NCBI GenBank assembly: GCA_023388675.1
Contig: JAEWFU010000504.1
Span: 1-7,939, forward strand
Length of the DNA: 7,939 nucleotides
Source: Pseudomonadota bacterium
GTDB lineage: Bacteria; Pseudomonadota; Alphaproteobacteria; Rhizobiales; Rhizobiaceae
Direction of reading: 5' to 3'
The notes beneath the pieces are model-generated. The model was not told the DNA's origin and searched no databases. It was given only the letters and a program-made list of their open reading frames with translations. A program made the translations under genes and the position numbers. Below, one piece after another: positions 1-6,594 of this stretch (the stretch's first letter is position 1; each line of letters starts with the position of its first letter).

Positions 1-206
1 AGCCAGCTCTTCTCCAGCACCGCGACATTGGCAATGCCGTGGTTCTTGGCGAGGTAGTAGGCGGTCGCCAGGCCCTGCCCGCCGCCGCCGATGATGACGG
101 CGTCGTAGTGCGGCTTCGGCTGTGGCGAGCGCCAGGCGGGCTGCCAGCCGCTATGGCCGCGAAGACCTTCGCGCAACAGTCCGAACGCGGAATAATGTCT
201 GGTCAC
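1..206 (-). CDS. soxB: Sarcosine oxidase beta subunit, N-terminal fragment (runs off left edge)
   Basis: The 68 visible residues begin (V/M)[20 protein letters not shown] and continue through an [25 protein letters not shown] segment to [10 protein letters not shown]. The opening [26 protein letters not shown] stretch is typical of the beta subunit of heterotetrameric sarcosine oxidase. This flavoenzyme demethylates sarcosine to glycine, passing the one-carbon unit to folate. The Gly-rich GGGGQG run (about residues 41-46) is the start of the dinucleotide (FAD) binding fold, followed by an acidic residue after the second strand (VLEK). The start is GTG at 206-204, because the overlapping ATG at 208-206 is followed at once by a stop. 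A GAGAGGGG ribosome binding site lies just upstream (211-218). It is divergent from the aminotransferase, with a 138-nt gap. The rest of the gene, and any soxDAG partners, lie outside the window. Confidence 0.85.
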   Translation of the reverse strand, partial: MTRHYSAFGLLREGLRGHSGWQPAWRSPQPKPHYDAVIIGGGGQGLATAYYLAKNHGIANVAVLEKSW

Positions 207-344
207 ATGTCCCCTCTCGCTGGCGATATCGCGCCGCTAGCGATCTAAGGCCGCGCCGCGCGCTGGCACAACCACGGATGCGACCAAATCTGTTGCGCGA
301 CCGAACGATTTAGGGCTTTGTGGCGCCGTTCTTCGGAGGGCCCC
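207..344. promoter_or_regulatory. Divergent intergenic region between soxB-like gene and aminotransferase operon
   Basis: This 138-nt gap must hold the promoters of both divergent genes. A perfect 10-bp palindrome, GCGATATCGC, sits at 223-232, close to the soxB-like start. It is followed by a related GCGAT at 240-244, which could be a regulator site. AAATC (286-290) and GATTT (307-311) form a short inverted repeat on the aminotransferase side. I saw no convincing sigma-70 or sigma-54 promoter. A weak minus-strand TTGTGC-N17-TTAGAT match matches only half of each consensus. GGAGGG at 335-340 is the aminotransferase ribosome binding site. Confidence 0.35.
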
Positions 345-1526
345 ATGTTCGAGACGCTTCAACCCGCCGCACCCGACGGCATCCTCATGCTCATGTCGCT
401 CTATCGCGACGATCCGCGCGCCGACAAGCTCGACCTCGGCGTCGGCGTCTACAAGGATGTCGACGGCAAGACGCCGGTGATGCGCGCCGTGCGCGAGGCC
501 GAGCGCCGGCTGCACAAAACCCAGGCCAGCAAGAGCTATCTCGGGCTGGCCGGCGACGTGATCTTCAACGAGCTGATGATCGGCCTCGTCTTCGGCGAGA
601 AGGCGGAACGCCCGCGCCTGCGCGCCGCGCAGACCCCGGGCGGCACCGGCGCGCTGCGGCTGCTGGCCGACCTGATCGCGCTTTCGCGTCCCGATGCGAC
701 GGTGTGGGTGCCCGACCCGACCTGGCCGAACCACATGCCGATCCTGCGCGCGGCAGGGCTGACGGCGCGCACCTACCCCTATTTCGACGGCGCTACCGGC
801 GGCGTCCGCTTCGATGCGATGATCGAGGCGCTCAAGGGCGCGGCAACCGGCGACGTGGTGCTGCTGCACGGCTGCTGCCACAACCCGACCGGCGCCGACC
901 TCTCCGCCGCGCAGTGGGAGACCGTGGCTGCCCTTCTTGCCGAGCGGGGGCTGACGCCTTTCGTCGACATCGCCTATCAGGGGTTCGGCGACGGGCTGGA
1001 GAAGGATGCGGCCGGCCTGCGCATCCTTGCGGCGCACGTTCCGGAGCTGCTCGCCGCGGCAAGCTGCTCCAAGAATTTCTCCGTCTATCGCGACCGGGCC
1101 GGCGCGGCGCTGCTGCTCGGCCGCAATGCCGCCGAGGCCGATACCGCCTACGGCCAGTTGCTCGGCCTCGCCCGCGGCATCTGGTCGATGCCGCCCGACC
1201 ACGCGGCGGCCTGCGTGCGCATCGTGCTGGAGGACGACGACCTGCGCGCCGACTGGAAGGCGGAACTGGAGGCCGTGCGCCTGCGCATGCTGAGCCTGCG
1301 CGAAGGCTTTGCCGAGGCGCTGCGCCGCCAGTCCAATTCCGATCGCTTCGATTTCATCGCCCACCAGCGCGGCATGTTCTCGAGGCTCGGGCTGACCGGC
1401 GAGCAGGTTTCCCGGCTGCGCGCCGACCACGGCGTCTACATCGTCGGCGACAGCCGCTTCAACGTCGCCGGCCTGCCCGGTGACCGCCTCGACGCGCTGG
1501 CCACGAAAGTCGTTTCGGTACTGTAG
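345..1526 (+). CDS. Aspartate/aromatic amino acid aminotransferase (class I, PLP-dependent)
   Basis: A 393-residue cytoplasmic PLP enzyme of the AspC/TyrB type, full length for that family, which transfers amino groups from aspartate or aromatic amino acids to 2-oxoglutarate. Visible family signatures in order are a YLGLAGD segment (65-71), GGTGALR (99-105), DPTWPNH with the cofactor-stacking Trp (124-130), HNPTG with the substrate/PLP Asn (179-183), DIAYQGFGDG with the pyridine-binding Asp208 and Tyr211, and CSKNFSVYRDRAG with Schiff-base Lys243 and phosphate-binding Arg251. SRFNVAGL supplies the carboxylate-binding Arg371. The ATG at 345 is chosen over an upstream TTG (318) because GGAGGG ends 4 nt before it and MFETLQPAAPDGIL is the usual family start. 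The stop overlaps the ribosome binding site of kynureninase, so the two genes are very probably co-transcribed. Whether it prefers aspartate, tyrosine/phenylalanine or kynurenine cannot be read from the sequence. Confidence 0.9.
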   Translation: MFETLQPAAPDGILMLMSLYRDDPRADKLDLGVGVYKDVDGKTPVMRAVREAERRLHKTQASKSYLGLAGDVIFNELMIGLVFGEKAERPRLRAAQTPGGTGALRLLADLIALSRPDATVWVPDPTWPNHMPILRAAGLTARTYPYFDGATGGVRFDAMIEALKGAATGDVVLLHGCCHNPTGADLSAAQWETVAALLAERGLTPFVDIAYQGFGDGLEKDAAGLRILAAHVPELLAAASCSKNFSVYRDRAGAALLLGRNAAEADTAYGQLLGLARGIWSMPPDHAAACVRIVLEDDDLRADWKAELEAVRLRMLSLREGFAEALRRQSNSDRFDFIAHQRGMFSRLGLTGEQVSRLRADHGVYIVGDSRFNVAGLPGDRLDALATKVVSVL

Positions 1527-1534
1527 GAGGCTTC

Positions 1535-2821
1535 ATGTCCACCACCATCGACAAGGTCAAGGCGGCCCGCGAGGCGACCTCAACCGAGCGCGACGAGGCG
1601 CGCGAACTCGACCGGCAGGATGCGCTGGCGTCGTTGCGGAGCCTTTTCGACCTGCCGGCGGACGAGATTTATCTCGACGGCAATTCGCTGGGTGCGATGC
1701 CGGCCTCCGTCGGACCTGCCATGGCCGAGGCGCTGTCCGAAGGCTGGGCGAAGGGCCTGATCCGTAGCTGGAACGGCCGCGACTGGCACATGCTGCCGGT
1801 CACGGTTGGCGACCGCCTTGCACCGCTGATGGGCGCGAAGGCCGGCGAAGTGCTCGCCGCAGACTCCACCTCGGTCAACCTCTACAAGGTGTTCTGCGCG
1901 GCGATGCGCCTTCGCGCGGATCGCACCGGGGTCATCTCCGAACGCAACAATTTCCCGACCGACGTCCATATCCTTCAGGGCGCGATCGCCAACGTTTTCC
2001 CGCAGGCGCGACTGGCGCTCGCAGGGGACGACGACGAATCCGTGCTGGCGCTGCTCGACGCAGACACCGCGGTCGTGTGTCTGAGCCACGTCAACTACCG
2101 CACCGGACGGTTGCGGAATATGACGCGCCTGACGAAAGCCGCACACGATGCCGGCGCGCTGGTCATCTGGGATTTGTGCCATTCGCTCGGCGCGCTGCCG
2201 GTCGACCTCAATGGCTGCGCCGCCGATTTCGCCGTCGGCTGCTCCTACAAATACATGAACGGCGGCCCGGGCGCGCCGGCCTGGCTGTTCGTCGCTTCCC
2301 GCCATCTGGCGAATGCCGGCAATCCGCTGACGGGCTGGCAGGGTCATGCCGCGCCCTTCGCCTTCGACGTAGACTTCGCACCCTCGGCGACGATCGAGAA
2401 ATTCCGGGTCGGCACCCCGCCCGTGCTGTCCTATCTGCCGCTGCTCGAAAGCCTCGCCGTTTTCGAACGCACCGACATGGAAACCTTGCGCGCCAAGTCG
2501 CTGAAACTGACCGGTTATTTCATGGAGCTGGCCGATGAAAAGCTTGCCCGGCACGGTCTTGAGATCATAACGCCGAAGGACGAGGCCGAGCGCGGCAGCC
2601 AGGTCGCGCTGACGCACGACGACGGCTGGCCGATCATGCAGGCGCTGATCGCCTGCGGCGTGATCGGCGATTTTCGCGCACCGGACATCCTGCGCTTCGG
2701 CTTTACGCCACTCTATGTCGGCTTCGAGGATGTGTGGGGGGCGGTCGCCACGCTGGAGGCGATCATGGAGACCGGTCTCTGGCGCGAGCCCCGCTTCGCC
2801 GAACGCAAGCTGGTGACGTAA
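1535..2821 (+). CDS. kynU: Kynureninase
   Basis: A 428-residue cytoplasmic PLP enzyme that cleaves L-kynurenine to anthranilate and L-alanine in tryptophan degradation. Signatures are YLDGNSLG (46-53), NNFPTD with the ring-stacking Phe140 and Asp143, LSHVNYRTG (183-191), WDLCHSLGA with the pyridine-nitrogen-binding Asp213, CSYKYMNGGPG with Schiff-base Lys239, and KFRVGTPPV (289-297). RGSQVAL and LRFGFTPLY follow towards the C-terminus. Length and motif order match known kynureninases. AGGAGG (1525-1530) overlaps the stop of the aminotransferase and lies 4 nt before the ATG, implying translational coupling. No tryptophan dioxygenase (kynA) or formamidase (kynB) is visible in the window. A palindromic element follows 36 nt after the stop. 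Confidence 0.95.
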   Translation: MSTTIDKVKAAREATSTERDEARELDRQDALASLRSLFDLPADEIYLDGNSLGAMPASVGPAMAEALSEGWAKGLIRSWNGRDWHMLPVTVGDRLAPLMGAKAGEVLAADSTSVNLYKVFCAAMRLRADRTGVISERNNFPTDVHILQGAIANVFPQARLALAGDDDESVLALLDADTAVVCLSHVNYRTGRLRNMTRLTKAAHDAGALVIWDLCHSLGALPVDLNGCAADFAVGCSYKYMNGGPGAPAWLFVASRHLANAGNPLTGWQGHAAPFAFDVDFAPSATIEKFRVGTPPVLSYLPLLESLAVFERTDMETLRAKSLKLTGYFMELADEKLARHGLEIITPKDEAERGSQVALTHDDGWPIMQALIACGVIGDFRAPDILRFGFTPLYVGFEDVWGAVATLEAIMETGLWREPRFAERKLVT

Positions 2822-2857
2822 TACCCTGCTCGTGACGATTGACCTTACATTGACGAT

Positions 2858-3051
2858 GTGCGTCCTTCGAGGCTCGCTTCGCTCGCACCTCAGGATGAGG
2901 GAAGTAGTTTGCCGAATCCACAATGTGGTGGGCTCGATGCCAACATCCTTCATCCTCGAAGCTGTCGTATATCGAGCCCGCTGCCTTGCGAGTTCGAGAG
3001 GCAACCTCCCTCATCCTGAGGTGCGAGCGAAGCGAGCCTCGAAGGACGCAC
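2858..3051. repeat. 194-nt imperfect palindrome with perfect 45-nt arms (MITE-like or dispersed hairpin repeat)
   Basis: The arms 2858-2902 and 3007-3051 are exact reverse complements over 45 nt. The pairing continues inward around the same centre (2954/2955), with decayed matches through 2903-2929/2980-3006, a perfect 9-bp block 2930-2938/2971-2979 (GGGCTCGAT), and CTTC/GAAG at 2948-2951/2958-2961. By hand I count 72 Watson-Crick pairs and 7 G-T pairs out of 97. The arm core (TCCTTCGAGG, then GCTCGC repeats, then CCTCAGGATGAGG) resembles short intergenic repeats that I recall as common in Rhizobiales genomes. No transposase lies inside, and the short ORFs across it are by-products of the repeat. 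It fills most of the 237-nt gap between kynU and the SDR gene. No clear target-site duplication is visible. Confidence 0.9.
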
Positions 3052-3058
3052 TATCAAC

Positions 3059-3844
3059 ATGAAAGCGACGCCAACCATGATGCCATCCGTCAGACACCCC
3101 GACCTCGAAGGCAGGTCCGTGCTCATCACCGGCGGTGGGTCGGGCATAGGCGCGGCACTGACTGAAGGTTTCGCACACCAGGGCTGCAAGGTCGCCTTCA
3201 TCGACATCGCGCGGGAGGCCAGCGAGAGGCTGGTCGCCCGCCTGCAGGACCAGGCCGGGCTGAACGCGCTCTTCCTTCACGCGGACCTGCGCGACATCGA
3301 CGCCCTGCGTGAGGCGGCTGCCGAAGCGGCGGACGCGCACGGGCCGGTCACCGTGCTGGTCAACAATGCGGCGTTCGACCAGCGCCACGACCTCGCCGAT
3401 GTGACGGTCGACTACTGGGACGAGAACCAGGCGATCAACCTGCGGCCGCATTTCTTCACCGCTCAGGCGGTGGCGCCGGGCATGAAGGCCGCCGGCAGCG
3501 GCTCGATCGTCAACTTCACCTCCACCTCCTTCATGATCAACCATCCCGACATGCCGTCCTATACGGCGGCCAAGGCCGGCATCATCGGGCTCACCAAGGG
3601 GCTGGCCGGCAAGCTCGGGCCGGACCGCATCCGCGTCAATGCGGTCGCGCCGGGCTGGGTGATGACCGAGCGCCAGCGCGAACTATGGGTGACGCCGGAA
3701 GGGCTTTCCGCTCACGTCGAGCGGCAATGCCTCAAGGAGGAGATGCAGCCATCCGACCTCGTCGGCCCTTGCCTCTTCCTGGCATCGGACGCTTCCCGCA
3801 TGTTGACCGCGCAAACGCTCATCGTCGACGCCGGGCATTTGTAG
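3059..3844 (+). CDS. SDR-family NAD-dependent dehydrogenase (D-xylose 1-dehydrogenase-like)
   Basis: A 261-residue classical short-chain dehydrogenase/reductase. The Rossmann motif TGGGSGIG is at residues 24-31, with Asp49 at the end of strand 2 (AFIDI) suggesting NAD rather than NADP. NNAA follows at 102-105 with Asn127, then Ser155 and YTAAK (Tyr168, Lys172) form the catalytic tetrad. PGWVMTERQRELWVTPEG and the C-terminal SDASRMLTAQTLIVDAG resemble sugar dehydrogenases of the Caulobacter D-xylose dehydrogenase type, so a sugar or polyol substrate is likely but unproven. ATG 3059 gives the longest form. ATG 3077 or 3080 (starting MMPSVRHPDLEG or MPSVRHPDLEG) fits the usual SDR N-terminus better, but neither has a clear ribosome binding site. 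For 3059 the only candidate is GAAGGA (3041-3046), inside the neighbouring palindrome. It faces the convergent MBL gene 25 nt downstream, with no terminator seen between them. Confidence 0.88.
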   Translation: MKATPTMMPSVRHPDLEGRSVLITGGGSGIGAALTEGFAHQGCKVAFIDIAREASERLVARLQDQAGLNALFLHADLRDIDALREAAAEAADAHGPVTVLVNNAAFDQRHDLADVTVDYWDENQAINLRPHFFTAQAVAPGMKAAGSGSIVNFTSTSFMINHPDMPSYTAAKAGIIGLTKGLAGKLGPDRIRVNAVAPGWVMTERQRELWVTPEGLSAHVERQCLKEEMQPSDLVGPCLFLASDASRMLTAQTLIVDAGHL

Positions 3845-3869
3845 AGACCGCCGACGCCCGCGTTCGCAC

Positions 3870-4853
3870 CTAAAGCATCATCTGATAGCTCACCGGCACG
3901 AAGCGATAGCCCTGGTCGAGCGGCTCGATATAACCCAGCGCCGGGAACGGCATATGATAGCCGATGAAGGGGATGCGCTCGGCCGCGATCATGTCGAACA
4001 CCCGCCGGCGCGTGGCTGCCGCCTCGTCCTTGTCCATGTCGAAACGTACGTGCCAGTCCGGCCGCTGCAGGGAGGCCACGTAGTGGTTGGCCGTATCGGC
4101 CGTCAGCACCAGCCGCTTGCCGTCGGATTCGAGGTTGAAGATCATGTGCCCCGGCGTGTGGCCGGTGGCGAGCATGGCGCTTATGCCGGATACCACCTCG
4201 TCGCCATCGCCGAGGAAGGTCATTCGCTCCGCAAGTGGCGCGACGTTGGACTGCACGGCCCGCGCAGAATTCTCCGTCGCCCCGGTCAGGCGCTCGTCCG
4301 CGGTCCAGAAGTCGTATTCCGCCTGCCCCACGACATAGCGCGCATTGGCGAATGTCGGCGCGCCGTCTTCCATCAGCCCGCCGATATGATCGCCGTGAAA
4401 ATGCGTGAGAACGACGACCGACACGTCCGTCGGGTTGTAGCCTGAAGCCTCCAGCCGCAGCCGCAACTGACCGAGCCCGCCCTCGCGCGCCGCCGCACCC
4501 AGCCCGGTATCGAAAAGGATCAGCTCCGACCCGGTATTAACCAGCGTCGGTGTGAAACTGTTCACGAACCGGTCGGAGGGCAGGAAATTCTCCTCCAGCA
4601 GTGCCGCCATGGCCTCGGCGTCCTGATCCTCGCCGAAGGTCGGATGCGGGCCATCTCCCGGCCGCAACCCGTCGAGGATCGCCGTCACCTCGAAGCTGCC
4701 AAGCTTGAAACGATGGAAGCCGACATTGTCCACATCCGCCATCGGCGCCTGTGCATGTGCGGCCCTGACCATGATTTGCGGCGCGGCCAATGCCGCCGCC
4801 GTGCCCGCTACGCTCATCTTGAGAACCGATCTGCGATCTGCCGTCGGCATCAT
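3870..4853 (-). CDS. MBL-fold metallo-hydrolase with Tat signal peptide
   Basis: A 327-residue metallo-beta-lactamase-fold hydrolase. The N-terminus carries a twin-arginine signal (D6-R-R-S-V-L-K12, a hydrophobic stretch, then an AHA cleavage site near residue 34), so it is probably exported folded to the periplasm with its metals. The mature part has LTHFHGDH (His151, His153, Asp155, His156), GHTPGH (likely ligand His236), the bridging Asp253 in TADTANH, and His300 in GYHMPF, so the dinuclear metal site looks complete. The family includes lactonases and other esterases; the substrate cannot be assigned here. The start is ATG 4853 (or the adjacent ATG 4850), preceded by a strong AGGAGGT (4860-4866). 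An open frame extends upstream to 5216 but lacks coding character. It is divergent from an MFS exporter, which suggests a shared regulator or a joint detoxification role. Confidence 0.88.
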   Translation of the reverse strand: MMPTADRRSVLKMSVAGTAAALAAPQIMVRAAHAQAPMADVDNVGFHRFKLGSFEVTAILDGLRPGDGPHPTFGEDQDAEAMAALLEENFLPSDRFVNSFTPTLVNTGSELILFDTGLGAAAREGGLGQLRLRLEASGYNPTDVSVVVLTHFHGDHIGGLMEDGAPTFANARYVVGQAEYDFWTADERLTGATENSARAVQSNVAPLAERMTFLGDGDEVVSGISAMLATGHTPGHMIFNLESDGKRLVLTADTANHYVASLQRPDWHVRFDMDKDEAAATRRRVFDMIAAERIPFIGYHMPFPALGYIEPLDQGYRFVPVSYQMML

Positions 4854-5035
4854 CTTGCCACCTCCTCCGGTTGACTCTCGATGCTGCGAACATGGCAGCC
4901 TCGGCGGCATCGGCAAGGGCCTCACGGCAACGTGAGGTGTCGTGAGGCGGCCGTCACGGCAACCAGCGAGAGAAATGGATCGTAAGAGTGCCTTATGGAT
5001 TGATGGCGCCCGGGCCGCTGTGCTAACCCGCAGCC
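4854..5035. promoter_or_regulatory. Divergent promoter region with clustered TCACG/CGTGA half-sites
   Basis: Four half-sites lie within 39 bp: TCACG at 4922-4926, CGTGA at 4931-4935, CGTGA at 4941-4945 and TCACG at 4954-4958. The first pair forms a perfect 7-bp inverted repeat, CCTCACG-GCAA-CGTGAGG (4920-4937). The last pair forms CGTGA-N8-TCACG. TCACGGCAAC also recurs directly at 4922-4931 and 4954-4963, 32 bp apart, close to three helical turns. This arrangement between a divergent hydrolase and an exporter suggests an operator for a dimeric repressor of the TetR or similar type. No regulator gene is in the window, so the factor is unknown. Confidence 0.4.
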
Positions 5036-6507
5036 ATGTCCGACCATCCTGCGCCGCGGCCCCGGCGCATCCCTGCAGACTGGCCCATCCATTGAACCGC
5101 GCCATCCCTCTCATTCTGGCCGTGGCCCTGTTCATGGAGCAGATGGACTCGACCGTCATCGCCACCTCGCTGCCGGCGATCGCGGCCGACATCGGCACCA
5201 GCCCGATCACGCTCAAGCTTGCGCTGACGAGCTATTTCGTGGCTTTGGCGATCTTCATTCCCGTCTCGGGCTGGATGGCCGACCGCTTCGGCGCCAAGCG
5301 CGTGTTCCGCATCGCCATCGTCGTCTTCATGCTGGGCTCACTCGCCTGCGCGATGGCCGGTACGCTTGGCGCCTTCGTGGCCGCGCGATTCCTGCAGGGC
5401 ATGGGCGGCGCGATGATGACGCCGGTCGGTCGTCTCGTGCTGGTGCGCTCGACGCAACGCAGCCAGCTCGTCTCGGCCATGGCGTGGCTGACCGTGCCGG
5501 CGCTGATCGGCCCGCTGATAGGTCCGCCGGTCGGAGGCTTCATCACTACCTTCTTTACCTGGCACTGGATCTTCCTGATCAACATCCCGATCGGGCTGCT
5601 CGGCGTCATCGTCTCCGGCTACGTGCTGCCCGACATGCCGCCCTCGCCCGTCGCCCGCATCGACTGGACCGGCTTCTTCCTGTCGGCACTTGCCGCCGCG
5701 GGCGTCGTATTCGGCCTCTCGGTGGTCAGCATGCCGGCGCTCCCCCCGATCATCGGCGTCACCACGCTTGCCCTCGGCATCGCCGCCGCTGCGCTCTATG
5801 TGCGCCATGCAAGACGCATCGCCACGCCGATCCTCGACCTGCGTCTGTTCGACAACCCGGCCCCGCGCATCGCGATCCTCTCGGGCACCATCTTCCGTAT
5901 CGGCATCGGCGCGGTGCCGTTCCTGCTGCCGCTGATGTTCCAGCTCGGCTTCGGCCTCAGCCCGTTCGAATCCGGCATGTTGACCTTTGCAAGCGCGTTG
6001 GGTGCAATCGCGCTGAAATTCGTGGCGACCACGGCGCTGCGGTTCGCCGGCTTCCGCAATGTGTTGATCTTCGCGACGATTGCCGGCGCGCTGCTGATGG
6101 GCGCCAACGCCTTCTTCACGCCCGCAACGCCCTATTGGGTCATCATCGCCGTTCTGGTGGCGGCGGGCTTTACCCGCTCGCTGTTCTTCACCTCCAACAA
6201 CGCGCTGGTCTTCGCCGAGATCGACGACCGGCAGGCGAGCCAGGCAACGGCGATCGCCTCGGTGGCGCAGCAGATTTCGATCGCCATGGGCGTGGCGTTC
6301 GCCGGCATGATGCTGGAGGCGCACCACGTGCTGACCGGCGAGCCGACAGGGCTGGCCGCCTTCGGCCCGGCCTTCATCGGCGTCGCCCTGCTTGCGGGAT
6401 GCGCGGTGCTGCCGATCCTGTGGTTGTCGCCCGACGCGGGTCTGACCGTATCCGGCCATGTCCGCAAGAAGCAGCCGCCGGAGGAAAGCCCTCACTCGGT
6501 CGACTGA
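4975..6507 (+). CDS. DHA2-type (EmrB/QacA) MFS drug exporter
   Basis: An inner-membrane proton-coupled exporter of the major facilitator superfamily. Family signatures (numbered from ATG 4975) are MDSTVIATSLPAI in the first transmembrane helix (57-69), loop motif A GWMADRFGAKRV (99-110), RFLQGMGGAMM (138-148), the antiporter motif C GPLIGPPVGG (179-188), and WHWIFLINIPIG (196-207), typical of DHA2 members. Many further hydrophobic helices follow, and the C-terminal tail is short and polar. The start is unresolved. The frame is open from GTG 4942, but codons before about 5080 have poor GC3 and the residues look non-coding. ATG 4975 is the first ATG in frame and TTG 5092 (LNRAIPLIL) gives a minimal 471-residue transporter. 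ATG 5036, in another frame, encodes a plausible N-terminus that ends at a stop just where homology starts. The stop codon is inside a hairpin, and an IS110 element follows. Confidence 0.87.
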   Translation: MDRKSALWIDGARAAVLTRSHVRPSCAAAPAHPCRLAHPLNRAIPLILAVALFMEQMDSTVIATSLPAIAADIGTSPITLKLALTSYFVALAIFIPVSGWMADRFGAKRVFRIAIVVFMLGSLACAMAGTLGAFVAARFLQGMGGAMMTPVGRLVLVRSTQRSQLVSAMAWLTVPALIGPLIGPPVGGFITTFFTWHWIFLINIPIGLLGVIVSGYVLPDMPPSPVARIDWTGFFLSALAAAGVVFGLSVVSMPALPPIIGVTTLALGIAAAALYVRHARRIATPILDLRLFDNPAPRIAILSGTIFRIGIGAVPFLLPLMFQLGFGLSPFESGMLTFASALGAIALKFVATTALRFAGFRNVLIFATIAGALLMGANAFFTPATPYWVIIAVLVAAGFTRSLFFTSNNALVFAEIDDRQASQATAIASVAQQISIAMGVAFAGMMLEAHHVLTGEPTGLAAFGPAFIGVALLAGCAVLPILWLSPDAGLTVSGHVRKKQPPEESPHSVD

Positions 6508-6511
6508 GGGT
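6488..6511 (+). terminator. Hairpin over the exporter stop codon, possible terminator remnant
   Basis: CCCTCA (6489-6494) and TGAGGG (6505-6510) form a perfect 6-bp stem with a 10-nt loop; the outer G6488/T6511 adds a wobble pair. The TGA stop lies in the right arm. It is followed by TCCTCTCTG rather than a T-run, so it is a weak intrinsic terminator as it stands. The IS110-type sequence begins within about 10 nt, so the insertion may have separated the hairpin from its original T-tract. Confidence 0.4.
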
Positions 6512-6594
6512 CCTCTCTGATTGGGTTGGTTGGCGTCAAGCTACTCCTGTATTTTTTCCTGGCCCGTTCCGCGGGTCACTCGCTTCTCTTCGCG

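Noticed and set aside
251..344. Sigma-54 promoter around TGGCAC upstream of the aminotransferase
   Set aside because: The GG to GC spacing does not fit the required ten bases.
237..1430. Minus-strand 397-residue open frame opposite the aminotransferase
   Set aside because: It is a GC-rich antisense shadow with no recognisable domain, and the plus-strand protein has all aminotransferase motifs.
1580..3004. Minus-strand 474-residue open frame opposite kynureninase
   Set aside because: It is antisense to a complete kynureninase and runs into the palindrome, with low-complexity His/Arg/Gln-rich residues.
2903..3006. Excess of plus-strand G-U pairs in the palindrome interior as proof of selection for RNA folding
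   Set aside because: I count 7 G-U against 5 A-C mismatches, which is not a meaningful bias.
2832..3062. Short ORFs with a PHPEVRAKRASKD peptide on both strands
   Set aside because: The same peptide appears on both strands because the repeat arms are identical. It is a translation of the repeat rather than a gene.
4854..5216. Upstream extension of the MBL hydrolase frame to 448 residues
   Set aside because: A strong AGGAGGT and a Tat signal define the start at 4853, and the extension has no family resemblance and overlaps the exporter.
5338..6495. Minus-strand 385-residue frame opposite the exporter
   Set aside because: It is an Arg/His/Asp/Gln-rich shadow of a membrane protein gene with no domain.
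6551..6558. Run of six T residues as a terminator
   Set aside because: No stable hairpin directly precedes it on the plus strand, so it is not called a terminator.
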